64,000 nucleotides of DNA from Gammaproteobacteria bacterium. Lineage in GTDB: Bacteria > Pseudomonadota > Gammaproteobacteria > Steroidobacterales > GCA-2729495. Below the pieces are notes generated by a model, which did no database searches, was not told the DNA's origin, and saw only the letters and a list, made by a program, of their open reading frames with translations. The stretch is from contig JANQPY010000016.1 in the NCBI GenBank assembly GCA_028285245.1, positions 62,001-126,000 on the forward strand, written 5' to 3'. This document shows positions 26,408 to 36,334 of this stretch, one piece after another. Numbering within the stretch: position 1 is the stretch's first letter; each line of letters starts with the position of its first letter. Both the position numbers and the translations under genes were made by a program.

Positions 26408-27589
26408 TTAGCCGTATCCCAGTCTATGAGCCAGTCGATAGAGTAGATGCGTTAGCCGGAACGCCCACAATCGCGCCAGGCCTTCGCCCCGTACATCCTG
26501 AGCCAGCTGTGTGAGCAGTGCCTTAGCGAAACGTTCGCCGTTGGCCGAGATATTGGCTGCTTCCTGAACTACTCTCAGGCCAGCCTGCGTTTGGTCTTGA
26601 AGAGAATCCGGCTGTTGGAGCATTTCTCTTGCCACTGTGGCTACAGAGTTCGTCTCAATGGCGCAGATTCGACAGTGCACTTGGTCAGTAAGCAGCTCAT
26701 CAATCTGTGGCAGCTCACCGATCAGCAGTGGTACCTGGCAGGCAAGCACTTCGAGCGCAGTATTCGGAAATCCCTCGCTGCTGGCTAACGATACGACAAC
26801 GTCGGCGGAGGAATAGTAGAGCGGCAATTCACTCTGAGAGATCTGCCCTCGCTCAAGTACGTTGTCTTGTAGCTCAAGTTCGACAATCAAATTGCGGATA
26901 CGCTCCAGATATCGCGCATCATGGCGACCAATTAGCACGAGGAGAATATTCGGAATGTTATGCCGGAGTTCTGCCGTAGCACGCACAATCAGGTCGATGT
27001 TGAGACGAGGCTCAATGGCACGAGGAGACAGCAGCAGAGTGCGATTCTGAGGTAGCTCCAAGGCTGCCCTGGAGGATGCCTTGCCTTTGGGCTGAAAACG
27101 GCTAAGGTCACTGCCCCAGTAGTTAAGCTGCACCGGACAATCCACTCCGTAGCTCTTGACTCGGTCCGCGAGCGTTTGTGATTTTGCCGCGACAAAAGTG
27201 CATCGCCGGAGTCCCATGCGAATGAGTAGCCGCTTTAGCAGCGGGATATGCTGATCGCCCTTGTCATACAGAACGTCTTGACCCATCGCTATTGCTGCTA
27301 TCGGTGCCTGTCCCCAGGCCACAGCGTTAAAGAAATGACTTCCTGATGCAAAGTGGCATACAACAACATCAGGCGTCAGCCTGGTGAGCAGGGCATGCAC
27401 CTCTGCGGCCCCCATTGGATACCCGGAGGTGTTCGCGGGTTTATGGTAACGCACGCCCGCGGCCAGCAGTGTCTCGTCATCGCTATTGCCGGATACATCT
27501 ACGAAATCTACTTGCCGAAAGTGCGACGCAATCGCGACGGTCCTCGGCACGGCGTGCACGACGCCGGGTGATATGACGACAACTCTCAT
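26408..27589 (-). CDS. GT4-family glycosyltransferase
   Basis: This 393-residue GT-B enzyme begins MRVVVISPGVVHAVPRTVAI. The donor-site segment is SSEGFPNTALEVLACQVPLL (E-x7-E pattern), preceded by LERGQISQSELPLYYSSADV. It is the last gene of a three-gene minus-strand block whose first two genes are sulfotransferases (gaps 35 and 42 nt). It converges on the plus-strand GT4 gene with 33 nt between stops and no clear terminator. Confidence 0.85.
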   Translation of the reverse strand: MRVVVISPGVVHAVPRTVAIASHFRQVDFVDVSGNSDDETLLAAGVRYHKPANTSGYPMGAAEVHALLTRLTPDVVVCHFASGSHFFNAVAWGQAPIAAIAMGQDVLYDKGDQHIPLLKRLLIRMGLRRCTFVAAKSQTLADRVKSYGVDCPVQLNYWGSDLSRFQPKGKASSRAALELPQNRTLLLSPRAIEPRLNIDLIVRATAELRHNIPNILLVLIGRHDARYLERIRNLIVELELQDNVLERGQISQSELPLYYSSADVVVSLASSEGFPNTALEVLACQVPLLIGELPQIDELLTDQVHCRICAIETNSVATVAREMLQQPDSLQDQTQAGLRVVQEAANISANGERFAKALLTQLAQDVRGEGLARLWAFRLTHLLYRLAHRLGYG

Positions 27590-27631
27590 TGAATGACAGT
27601 AAGCAGTGACGAGATCTATGATCGAGCGAGT

Positions 27632-28633
27632 TTAAGCACTGTGGTGCCGTGCGCTACCGCGGGCCATACCGGCATCCAGCAGAAGATCTTCCCAACCGGA
27701 ATTCAGTCCTTGGCGTATTTCCTCGATCCTGGACAGGAGCTCGCTATCCAGGTTTTCTTTCCAGGCCTCATCCAGGCGTATGCTCAGTTTTCCTTGATGT
27801 TTCATCGAATTGCCGGCGGCGAGGTGGCAGTCCGCGGTATCAATGTTGATCTCAGTTTCCGCAGTATCCATACCCAGGAACTTGCCAATTCTTTTCCTTT
27901 CTGCAGCAGGTTCCGATGCAAGCTGCTCATAGCTAACACAAAGCAGGTTCAGGTCTTTGAGGCGGCTTAGCGCGTTCCATACTCGGTTGTATTGCCTTAC
28001 CCATCCGCGTGCCGAGCGAATTGGGTCATGCCCTAGTTTTTGCCGAGAATAGACGACTCCGCGGATATCTCGGAACAACACCACGGCGAAAGTGTCATTC
28101 GGGCGCGCCCTCTGAAGCAACCCAAGGCGAAGCGGGCTCTTGGATGAGTCAACTACAAATTTAGTCCCGGTGCGTGTGGCAATCGTATCGAAAAGAAGCC
28201 AGTTGTTGCTGACAGCTTCTTGCAGGGGCAAGCTCAGCAGATGCCCCAGCGGTGATAGCAGCGCTACCTGCTGGGTTGCCATATAGGCTGCGCGAAGTAT
28301 GCGATCCCTCGAGAATGCAGATGCATGGAAGCGCTCATTTTGCATGAGGTTCATTCGGAACTGGAAAGGGTTTGCGTAAATGTCAAACCCATGCTGGCGG
28401 CTTAGCTCGGCAACGATATCTGTCCACACCGGGCATTCGTGAAACCCAGCTCCGCAGCTGCAAATTTTTTGCAGGGAAGCGCCAGGCCCGCCCGGCTCTC
28501 GCCGGCTGATTTGCCAAGGCAGATACGTAACCTCTCCAGTCGAAAAGCCACCGGGAAGGCTGCCGATCACCAAATCCAATAGCGTCGAACCCGAATGGCC
28601 GGCAGCCACAATGTAGGCTAGTTGTGCACCCAT
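27632..28633 (-). CDS. sulfotransferase-family protein
   Basis: This 333-residue protein has an N-terminal PAPS-binding loop, YIVAAGHSGSTLLDLVIG, and a 3'-phosphate-binding segment, VVLFRDIRGVVYSRQKLG, followed by WVRQYNRVWNAL and SYEQLASEP. The loop reads GHSGST where the family often has PRSGST; the S-G-S/T core is intact. Cysteines cluster in the GASLQKICSCGAGFHECPVW stretch near residue 50-70, perhaps a structural or metal site. It probably sulfates a sugar of the repeat. Confidence 0.82.
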   Translation of the reverse strand: MGAQLAYIVAAGHSGSTLLDLVIGSLPGGFSTGEVTYLPWQISRREPGGPGASLQKICSCGAGFHECPVWTDIVAELSRQHGFDIYANPFQFRMNLMQNERFHASAFSRDRILRAAYMATQQVALLSPLGHLLSLPLQEAVSNNWLLFDTIATRTGTKFVVDSSKSPLRLGLLQRARPNDTFAVVLFRDIRGVVYSRQKLGHDPIRSARGWVRQYNRVWNALSRLKDLNLLCVSYEQLASEPAAERKRIGKFLGMDTAETEINIDTADCHLAAGNSMKHQGKLSIRLDEAWKENLDSELLSRIEEIRQGLNSGWEDLLLDAGMARGSARHHSA

Positions 28634-28668
28634 CGGCTATCTGGTATCCGCCCTAGTGCCTCACAGCG

Positions 28669-29658
28669 TTATAGCCGGGTCTTCAGTCCCGCAACGAGGG
28701 CTCGCATGATATGCCCTGGGCTGCGGCCCAGCTTGCGATCGAACGCGAAGCGGTTGGCTATATCTGCAACCATATAGAGACCGGATTCCACAGACGAAAG
28801 CCGATGCGTCGCAGCAGTCGCCGAAGTATCGTATTCGTAACGCGCCAGCACGTCAGCGCAGATCCTCTCGATTTTTCTCACATCCTTCGCGGAAAGCTGC
28901 TGTCGATACTTCTGTGTGTTGGTCGCTACCACGCCGTAGTTGTGCTTCGCGTCACCAAAATTCTCCGACGGTTTCCTGAGCTTAAGCAGGCTCTCGTCTA
29001 GCTCGGTTTCCAGAAAGGTGCTGATCCTGTTGAGTGCCGTCTGCGGGGCTGTCACCAAATCTTCGTATCGAATTTCTAAGTACTGTGTGGATGGCACCTG
29101 TTCCAGGTCTTTCCACAGTTGACGGTTGCCGTCCGCCCAGCGCTGCGCAAACCGGAAAATATTCTTGCGCCATATTTTTCTTGCCGAAAGGGCAGCGTCT
29201 CTGACATCCCGCACAATGTGCAGGATTTTCGCCTCGGGAATGCGCCCGTGGATGAGCTTCAGATGGGTGGTGTAGTTGGGGGATTTGTCGCCTAGCCAGA
29301 GTGGCCGGCCATCCGGCGCACCGGTCTCCAGCCGGATCAAGGCTTTGTGGACAGCACACGGTTCAAAGCTGTCGCAGTTTCGGTGCCATTCCTCCGCAGT
29401 AATCAGCGTTTCGCCGCGGTTCGCCGCCGCGGTGAAGTAGTAGGTGCTCAGCACCTCGCGATGCATAACTCGAAAATTCTCTAAGATTGACAAATCGCCA
29501 TAGCCATCCCAGCGCTTCAATATGTAGGGTAGAAAGACGAGCTCGTGGGCGATGAAAATTTCCGCATGATTGGCAAGCACGTTCCGCAGCAGCTTCGTGC
29601 CTGATCTGGGGAATCCAATGATGAATAGCAGATTGTCGCCGCGTCCGGTCATTGGCAT
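28669..29658 (-). CDS. sulfotransferase
   Basis: This 329-residue protein has a textbook 5'-phosphosulfate loop, IIGFPRSGTKLLRNVLA, and 3'-phosphate segment, ILHIVRDVRDAALSARKIW, then YLEIRYEDLVTAPQTAL. It is cytosolic with no signal peptide. It leads the minus-strand block of 26408-29658. The leader upstream (29659-30047) separates it from the divergent lipoprotein. With the TPR-sulfotransferase near 6-7 kb, it makes three PAPS-dependent enzymes in the window. Confidence 0.9.
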   Translation of the reverse strand: MPMTGRGDNLLFIIGFPRSGTKLLRNVLANHAEIFIAHELVFLPYILKRWDGYGDLSILENFRVMHREVLSTYYFTAAANRGETLITAEEWHRNCDSFEPCAVHKALIRLETGAPDGRPLWLGDKSPNYTTHLKLIHGRIPEAKILHIVRDVRDAALSARKIWRKNIFRFAQRWADGNRQLWKDLEQVPSTQYLEIRYEDLVTAPQTALNRISTFLETELDESLLKLRKPSENFGDAKHNYGVVATNTQKYRQQLSAKDVRKIERICADVLARYEYDTSATAATHRLSSVESGLYMVADIANRFAFDRKLGRSPGHIMRALVAGLKTRL

Positions 29659-30047
29659 TGATCTCGACTGACCCGGCGGTCCAATTCCGATTCTCCACAG
29701 CCTGTCGGGAGTGTGAACGTCCTCAGGGCATGGATAGGATGAGTGGCAGCCGGTAGCTTGCGCATAGGGGAGACGGTTTCCGGGTAAAGCAACTGGGGCC
29801 GATAGCTGGATCGCAGCATCCTGATCCGGGCTCCTTGAATCGTCAACCCGGGCATCGGCCGGCAGATTATACGGCGGCCGAGATTGGGCGTTGGTTCCAG
29901 TAATTCTTACATAATGCTCCCGCGCTCATGCACCAGGCGATCTCTGGAGCGTAAAAAATGTGTAAACACGGCCAGATATCCTGAAAATAGACAATGCTCG
30001 CTGCCGCTTGGCAGCGGCTCACGAGTGAGAATTACAGGGGATGGCTC
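29659..30047. other. divergent intergenic region
   Basis: This gap between the divergent sulfotransferase and lipoprotein genes must hold both promoters. CATAAT (29910-29915) is a possible -10, but its -35 partner is poorly placed. A hairpin GCCGCTTGGCAGCGGC lies near 30002-30017. No ORF with a convincing start is seen. Confidence 0.35.
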
Positions 30048-32009
30048 TTGTCAGCCAATAGTTTCAGCCTATACGGACTATTGATCTGTGTCTTGGCCGT
30101 GAGTGGCTGCGGCAGTGGCGGCGCGGGCTCTGATTCGTCTGGCACCCAGGTTCAGGACTTACCACCTAGTCTCGCCATCACAAGCCCTGCGGACGGCGAC
30201 CAGATAGTTTCCGGAGCGGCCTTCCTGCTTTCGGCTGATGCCACCGATGCCGAGGACGGTAGCCTGGTTCCTGCCGTTCAATGGAGCTCCAGCCTCGCCG
30301 GCTCGCTGGGTACCGGCGACTTACAAGTCAACTTCCTCCAGCCGGGCCTGCATACCATCTCCGCCAGCGTGAACGACAGTGGTGGAAATGCCATCGGCAC
30401 AACAATTCAGCTCGATGTGCTGCCCAACAACCCGCCGACGATAAACGTCAATTCGGGAGCACTAGTGGGTGAGGGTACCGCCTATACGCTGGGTAACAGC
30501 GATCTATCCATCGACGACGACGTTGACGGCGCGGACGCAATAATGCTCATGGTCGACATACCGCCCGCCTTTGGAACGCTAAGTGTTGCGGGTGACCCCG
30601 ATAGGGCCGTGTTCTATCAGGCGGATATCGATGCCGGCCGCGTTGTGTACGAACATCGGCGCGGCAGCAGCGCAACCGACACCATGGTCTTCACCGTTAC
30701 TGATAGCGCCAGCAACGAATTGAGAAGTCAGCAATTCGAGTTTGATGTATTGCCCAATATTCAGCCTCCGCTCCTGGCCTATGTGGACAATGAGATTCAG
30801 TTGGAGTGGCTGCATCCAAGTGATTCCCTAGTTGAGCGGGTAGTAGTTAGACGCAGCGATGACGGACGTTATCCCGCATCCCTGGGCGAGGGTTCGCTGG
30901 TTATCGACTCGGATTCTGGGACCCAGCAGGTGGTTCAGCCGGTTGCGATTGATAGCAGCGCAATGTCGCAGCCCGTCTATTTCACCCTATTTTCGGTTTC
31001 GTCTGATGGAACCGTATCTCAGGGCATGCGGATTGGTCTGTTCTGTCACCTGGGCGATTGTGTGGTGGTCCCGGATTTGCGAGACCTGTTGGATAGTGAA
31101 GCGTTGGCCGATGTTGACAGTTTTCGTCGCAGCCTGATTCAGGTGATCTGGGGCACGGATACGCTGCCCTCAGGCTTACCCGGTGACGTTACGGAGATTC
31201 CACCGGATTCGCGCTTGCCCAACGCGACGGCTGCATATATCCCGTTCGTCGACCTCGGCAGCGGGGTGACTTCGGAGATGCGGTTCTATGTACCGAGCGC
31301 GAGCAACGGTCAGTTGGTGATCTACCATCAGGGTCACCGGGGCAATACCAACGCGCGCTGGCCCATTCTTGATCGATTTCTCTCGGAGGGGTTTCACGTC
31401 CTTGAGATATCTATGCCGTTCTCGGGCTACAACTTTATGCCAGATCTGTTCGGTGTAATTGAGGCGCACGACGAATACATACCGACCTTGCCCGGGAATC
31501 CTATGCGTTATTTCCTGGAGCCCGTGGCCGTTGGGCTCAACTACGCCCTGACGCAACAGAACTTCACAGCGATTTACCTGACTGGGATATCCGGAGGTGG
31601 CTGGACGACCGCAATATACGGGGCCCTGGATGATCGAATAGACGCGTTGTACGAAGTGGCCGGCTCCTATCCGTTCTATCTGCGAGAACAGATCGCGGAT
31701 GACGAAGGAAACTTCAATTCGATAGGTGATTTTGAGCAGTCGAACCCGGAGTTCTATCAGCACGCTTCGTACCTCGATTTCTACGTTCTCGGCGCTGCAG
31801 GGCGAAGGATGCTCCAGGTCTTCAATGTGTACGACAACTGTTGTTTTGAGGGCACATACTCGCTCAGCTACGAGTCATTTGTTGCTGAGGAGGCCGCTGC
31901 CAGTGGGGGGCAGTTTCGAGTCTTGATCGATGCCTCCGAGGTGGGGCATGTGTATTCACAGCTCGCACTCGAGACAGTGCTAAGCGATATCGCCACCCAG
32001 CAGCCCTAG
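30048..32009 (+). CDS. lipoprotein with Ig/cadherin-like domains and an alpha/beta-hydrolase domain
   Basis: The preferred start is the TTG at 30048 behind AGGGGA (30036-30041), giving 653 residues with a short lipoprotein signal ending LAVSGC. An ATG at 29994 in the same frame would add 18 residues and has no ribosome site. After the signal come an Ig-like domain (PSLAITSPADGD...), a CSPG/cadherin-like repeat (YTLGNSDLSIDDDVDG; GTLSVAGDPDRAVFY), a linker domain, and a C-terminal hydrolase-like part with nucleophile elbow LTGISGGGWTTAIYG and YHQGHRGN. It is likely on the cell surface and may act on the polysaccharide or its ester groups. I know no characterised protein with this exact order. 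Confidence 0.75.
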   Translation: MSANSFSLYGLLICVLAVSGCGSGGAGSDSSGTQVQDLPPSLAITSPADGDQIVSGAAFLLSADATDAEDGSLVPAVQWSSSLAGSLGTGDLQVNFLQPGLHTISASVNDSGGNAIGTTIQLDVLPNNPPTINVNSGALVGEGTAYTLGNSDLSIDDDVDGADAIMLMVDIPPAFGTLSVAGDPDRAVFYQADIDAGRVVYEHRRGSSATDTMVFTVTDSASNELRSQQFEFDVLPNIQPPLLAYVDNEIQLEWLHPSDSLVERVVVRRSDDGRYPASLGEGSLVIDSDSGTQQVVQPVAIDSSAMSQPVYFTLFSVSSDGTVSQGMRIGLFCHLGDCVVVPDLRDLLDSEALADVDSFRRSLIQVIWGTDTLPSGLPGDVTEIPPDSRLPNATAAYIPFVDLGSGVTSEMRFYVPSASNGQLVIYHQGHRGNTNARWPILDRFLSEGFHVLEISMPFSGYNFMPDLFGVIEAHDEYIPTLPGNPMRYFLEPVAVGLNYALTQQNFTAIYLTGISGGGWTTAIYGALDDRIDALYEVAGSYPFYLREQIADDEGNFNSIGDFEQSNPEFYQHASYLDFYVLGAAGRRMLQVFNVYDNCCFEGTYSLSYESFVAEEAAASGGQFRVLIDASEVGHVYSQLALETVLSDIATQQP

Positions 32010-32119
32010 CCAACTCTATCCCGCCCCGAAGTGGGCGCTGGCGACTTCCTTGTCCTGGATCACGCCAGGAGCCCCGGTGTGACGTTATAATTCGCCGCCG
32101 CCGAGTCTCCCGTGTTTTT

Positions 32120-33664
32120 ATGGCATCACTTGCTGTCCGCCCCTCACTTAGCGCAAAGAGCGTCGTCGCCCTTGCGTTTCTGTGTATCGCGATCGGGCAC
32201 CTGGCCATGCGTACCTATGTGCCCTCAGCAGCAGTCAACGCTGCTGCAATCGGCGCTGTAACGGCAATTCTGTCATGGGTTCTGCTGGCGAAGAAAGACG
32301 TTTTTTCCTTCCTCTTGATCCTATTTACTTGTTCTCAGTTTCGCATTGCCAGCAATCAGGGGGGGTTATTTAACCTCGTCGCCTTTATTCTCTTGTCGAT
32401 CTACTTCGCGCGTCACAGGATTCGTGAAACGCCTGCAGTCAGCGATCCGGCAATCTATGGCGCACTGGTCATTCTGTTCTTGGCCAATACAATTGGTCTA
32501 GTCATCCGTAATCCGATGCCGCTCCTGGTCAAGGGATTGGAGTTTGCGGCCTTCACGGGCATCTTGCTGGCGTTCTACGCAGCCGCTCAGCTTCGGCTGA
32601 CTGAACAGCGACTACGTAGTCTTGCGTTTGTATTGGCCTTCATAGTCCTTTGGAATCTCTTCGTATCGCTCAATCAGTTTTACTCAGTGTTCTTGCTGAA
32701 AACGCCCTTCCTGGGCATTTATGACGATACCTTTGTTGGGACTACCAACTCATTCGGTACTTTTGGCAGTGCATCTGCTAACGGGCAGTTCGCCATGATG
32801 GTTTTGGTTTTCCTCTTGCCATTGATCTGTTCCACTGACGCTCGTGCAAAGCTCAGGCTGCGGCCGCTCTACTTTATCGGTGTCGCAACCGCATCCGGAT
32901 TGGTAATTGTGCTTGCCAATATGCGTGCTGCTGCTTTAGAGGCAGCGATGGCGATTATTCTGTACATCGCGATGTTCTCGATCCTGTACCGGCGTTCCTT
33001 CAGATATTCAAAGTACCTGACACGGTTTGCGATTACGCTCTTGGTGATTCTGGTCTTTTTTGGTGCATGGGTAGGTTTGCAGGAGCTCAGCAGCGATTTT
33101 CAGACCGTCGAGATCACCGCGACCGATGATCTGTTTTCAGGCGAGTCCCTGAACCGCCTTGGTCCATGGCAGTTCGGCTGGAATATCCTGGCGAATGAGA
33201 GTTGGCTGGTGGGCTATGGGCACGGTGTAGCGCAGAGCAACCTGCAGGCGTGGGGTGGGCGTCCAATCGGCGGCGGCCTGATCGTCGGCGGTGGACACTT
33301 TCACAACCTTTATCTGGCGCTGCCCACGCTCTACGGCTGGTTTGGCAGTGCCGCCTACGTATTTCTGTTCGTTGTCATCGCGCTTCGGCTGTACAGGACG
33401 GTGCGCCGGTTCAGCCTGGATCGGCTGACTGTGGTTGTTGCACTCGGTTTCCTGGTTTCTTGCGGATTATTCTTGGTCGACGAAATCAAGTCCGGGAACG
33501 CCGTTCAATACATCAATTACCCGATGCTGGTATTCATTTGGTTTGGGCTTGCACTGGGTGCAGTGCGCACCGCCAAAGAGGATGTGTTTATGGCGGGCCA
33601 GAGCCGGCGAACTTCTGCGGCGCAAGCACCGCCGCACAATGTTGAGGTGGTCCCGGGGCGATAG
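32120..33664 (+). CDS. O-antigen ligase/polymerase-like membrane protein (Wzy/WaaL family)
   Basis: This 514-residue protein has about 12 hydrophobic helices. A large loop after about residue 335 ends in GYGHGVAQSNLQAW and GGGHFHNLYLALPTLYGWFG, as in the periplasmic loop of Wzy/WaaL proteins. It would polymerise or ligate undecaprenyl-linked repeats in the periplasm. The ATG has no clear Shine-Dalgarno; TATAAT lies at 32086-32091. It is the only polymerase candidate in the window. Confidence 0.85.
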   Translation: MASLAVRPSLSAKSVVALAFLCIAIGHLAMRTYVPSAAVNAAAIGAVTAILSWVLLAKKDVFSFLLILFTCSQFRIASNQGGLFNLVAFILLSIYFARHRIRETPAVSDPAIYGALVILFLANTIGLVIRNPMPLLVKGLEFAAFTGILLAFYAAAQLRLTEQRLRSLAFVLAFIVLWNLFVSLNQFYSVFLLKTPFLGIYDDTFVGTTNSFGTFGSASANGQFAMMVLVFLLPLICSTDARAKLRLRPLYFIGVATASGLVIVLANMRAAALEAAMAIILYIAMFSILYRRSFRYSKYLTRFAITLLVILVFFGAWVGLQELSSDFQTVEITATDDLFSGESLNRLGPWQFGWNILANESWLVGYGHGVAQSNLQAWGGRPIGGGLIVGGGHFHNLYLALPTLYGWFGSAAYVFLFVVIALRLYRTVRRFSLDRLTVVVALGFLVSCGLFLVDEIKSGNAVQYINYPMLVFIWFGLALGAVRTAKEDVFMAGQSRRTSAAQAPPHNVEVVPGR

Positions 33665-33691
33665 ATTTACGCAGGCCCTCAGCGGCACGGT

Positions 33692-34819
33692 CTACCGTTG
33701 CGTTTCCCCGACGCGTGCGTAGATCGCTTCGGCTGCCAATCGGTGGCCCGCAGGGGTCCAATGGCCGTCAACCCGAAAGTAGAGCTGGTCTGCTCCTTGA
33801 GCAACAGCGCGGCGAAACACGGGCAACAGATCGACAAACTCAACCTCCGCCTCGCGCAGAAGCTGCAGCGACGTTGCATATCGGGCGTCGCTAACTCTTT
33901 CTTCGCCGCCTGATGCGAGTAGCTCCTGATAGACAAGTTCTTTGGTGGGGATCACGAATACAAGAGGTATCGTGCCGGTGGCTTGCCCTGTGCGACGGAT
34001 GTCGCGTAACGCGCGCCGGACCAGCTCAGCCTGACGGACGCCGGTAGGGCCGAGATCAGTCACGAGCTGATCCTTAGAAAATACCAAGTCAAGCGCATCA
34101 TCCTGATACTCGACAACTTGTCTGTGGGGTTTCTCCCTGCCGCTGAATCCAAAATCTATCCGGTCAGCAAGCGTTCGCCATAGTGCCGTGTGTTGATAAG
34201 CGAGCATGCGCATTCTCAGCGGCCAGCTGTCCTTCCGGATGCCTCGAATTTGCCGGGTTCGCCATTCTGGGTAAGACACAGACTTATCCGTTAGCAGCCA
34301 AGTGTCAAAGTTCTCGCTGTCTCCCAGGTCGTTGCCGATGAACAAGCCAAAGAAGGCGCGTCTCGCTCCAAGCCTGGGGCCATATTCAGCAAACAAGCGT
34401 GCATACTGTGTTGGAGAAGTAAATGCAGTCATGCCAAGGTTCACAGCAGGTGCCCCGGCTAGATTTTGATATTGCTCCGATACGCTGTCAGATAGTTCAA
34501 CTCCGAAACCGAATACGAATGAGTCGCCAAAGAACAAGCTATCAGCGGATGTATTATCGAATCCGTCGTCTCTGAAGCCGCGGCCGGTATCCCTTTCGAC
34601 CGGCACTATCGCCACCTTGTATATGCCAGCAGGCCCGGCGATGTCCTCTTTGGCTCCAGGTATCATTCGGTATCCAACCAAGTCATCAGGGTTGTTCAGT
34701 AATCGTTCGAATGGATTGCCAGGTGACTGGCCGGCAAGGCGAAGCGCGATTTCAACGAGAACCAGCGCTACGAGGCAGCTTAATCCGATCAGCAGAGTAT
34801 TTTGTAGGAACGCTCTCAT
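33692..34819 (-). CDS. membrane-anchored SGNH-fold esterase or O-acyltransferase-like protein
   Basis: The start at 34819 (MRAFLQNTLLIGLSCLVAL) yields 375 residues with one N-terminal helix; the open frame further upstream lies inside the flippase gene. SGNH blocks are seen: SLFFGDSFVFGFG (Ser), VNLGMTAFTSP (Gly), FFGLFIGNDLGD (Asn) and RVDGHWTPAGH (Asp/His). Related periplasmic proteins such as AlgX or AlgJ acetylate or deacetylate exopolysaccharides. It is the last gene of the minus-strand methyltransferase-flippase-SGNH block, with 17 nt between it and the flippase gene. Confidence 0.82.
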   Translation of the reverse strand: MRAFLQNTLLIGLSCLVALVLVEIALRLAGQSPGNPFERLLNNPDDLVGYRMIPGAKEDIAGPAGIYKVAIVPVERDTGRGFRDDGFDNTSADSLFFGDSFVFGFGVELSDSVSEQYQNLAGAPAVNLGMTAFTSPTQYARLFAEYGPRLGARRAFFGLFIGNDLGDSENFDTWLLTDKSVSYPEWRTRQIRGIRKDSWPLRMRMLAYQHTALWRTLADRIDFGFSGREKPHRQVVEYQDDALDLVFSKDQLVTDLGPTGVRQAELVRRALRDIRRTGQATGTIPLVFVIPTKELVYQELLASGGEERVSDARYATSLQLLREAEVEFVDLLPVFRRAVAQGADQLYFRVDGHWTPAGHRLAAEAIYARVGETQR

Positions 34820-34836
34820 CGAGTGGCACTCATGTT

Positions 34837-36285
34837 TCAGTCTGGGTTGCCTATCATTTCGGAAAGTCCTTTTTTGCCCAGCAATTGAGGGATCCTGACT
34901 CCCAGAACCCGCATAAGAAACACCCCTAGCAAGCCGCACACCAGTATCTTGATGAGAATCAGTCCGAGCGACACACTAAGATCGAAGTAGACGAATCCGC
35001 CCGAAACCGCTGCTGCAATGAATCCAGCAAGCCAGATCCGTCTCCAGGCGTAGCCAACGAAGTACAATCGTTGACTAATTGCCATGCCCACGGCAGCCAG
35101 GGTGCCGTAGGAAAGCGCAGTCGCTAAAGCTGCGCCGACAATACCGAACCTCGGAATGAGCAGGACATTCAGGCCGCAGTTCACGAAGACTGCCATGATA
35201 TTGATGGCCAGGCGATAGGATGACTTTTCCTTGATCTGAATACCGAACGTAAAGTACCCGGCGATCGAGGCCAGTATCGCTGAGCCCACTAACAACGGGA
35301 CCACGACGTAGCCAGGCGAAAACTGTTCGGTCGTCAGCAGAAGCAGTATTTCCTCTCCGAACAGCGACAGAGTGGTCAGGATCATTAGCGTGGCAAAGAG
35401 ATAATGATTGAAAACATTGCTAAATTTCTGCGTAGCTCCTTCGTCGCGGAAGGTCTTGAATATGACCGGCGCCCATGCGGCATGAAATCCCATCAAAAAG
35501 AGATTGACCAATGAAGCCAATCTCGCGCCGATGCTGTAGATGCCCACTTCTCCCAACGTTCTGAGTTCGTTCAAGAAGACTCTGTCCAGATACTGCATTC
35601 CGTAAAAGGAGAGCGTCCCAGGAACGAGCGGGAGGCTGTACCTAAGCATCCGTTGGAAAGTGGGCCAATGAAACATTAGCGCGTAGCTGCTGCGCGCGAG
35701 AAAAAGCGCGACTAGTCCAAAAGTACCCTGGCCAATCGCCTGTGCGATGAATACACCAATCACCCCCCACTGTAGGTAAAACACAAGGAGTACGCTAAGC
35801 CCCGTGCTGATCAGCACGTTGCCTATTTGGCAGAAAGCATACTTTTTGGCCTGAAAAAGATACCGAAGTTGGTTGGTGGTCACTACGAAGATCGAGTGAA
35901 CCCAGATGTACGCGAACACCATAAGGACAGTACGCTGGTTAACCTGGCCCTCCAGCCACACGTCTGCCACCCATTCGGCCAGAAGTAGTGCGGCGGGTAT
36001 CAGCGCCAGGAAAACGAACAAGCTGTAGAAAAGCGTGGTGGACGCAATGCGTTTTCGCTCGAGGTCATCCTCTGAGTCCATATAGAAACGAGACACGGCT
36101 TGGTCTAGAGCGAGACCGACGAGCAGAGCCGTGACCAGGCACAGCATGGACAAGAGATCCAGAGCGCCATAGTCCTGGGGGCTGAGCACCCGGGTAAAGA
36201 GCGGCACGGTTATGATTGAAAAGCCGCGCGCAACAAACGAGCTGAGGGAATAGAGAGATGCATCCCTTAGCAAGTTCTTATACAA
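34837..36285 (-). CDS. wzx: polysaccharide flippase (Wzx/MATE-like)
   Basis: This 482-residue protein has about 14 hydrophobic helices. The typical flippase opening is LLRDASLYSLSSFVARGFSI and TVPLFTRVLSPQDYGALDLL. It moves the lipid-linked repeat across the inner membrane. It lies between the methyltransferase and SGNH genes on the minus strand and is the only flippase found here. Confidence 0.93.
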   Translation of the reverse strand: MYKNLLRDASLYSLSSFVARGFSIITVPLFTRVLSPQDYGALDLLSMLCLVTALLVGLALDQAVSRFYMDSEDDLERKRIASTTLFYSLFVFLALIPAALLLAEWVADVWLEGQVNQRTVLMVFAYIWVHSIFVVTTNQLRYLFQAKKYAFCQIGNVLISTGLSVLLVFYLQWGVIGVFIAQAIGQGTFGLVALFLARSSYALMFHWPTFQRMLRYSLPLVPGTLSFYGMQYLDRVFLNELRTLGEVGIYSIGARLASLVNLFLMGFHAAWAPVIFKTFRDEGATQKFSNVFNHYLFATLMILTTLSLFGEEILLLLTTEQFSPGYVVVPLLVGSAILASIAGYFTFGIQIKEKSSYRLAINIMAVFVNCGLNVLLIPRFGIVGAALATALSYGTLAAVGMAISQRLYFVGYAWRRIWLAGFIAAAVSGGFVYFDLSVSLGLILIKILVCGLLGVFLMRVLGVRIPQLLGKKGLSEMIGNPD

Positions 36286-36334
36286 GACGATTCCTTGAGC
36301 GGCGGCGGGACCGCGCGGCGGCTATCACGGGATG

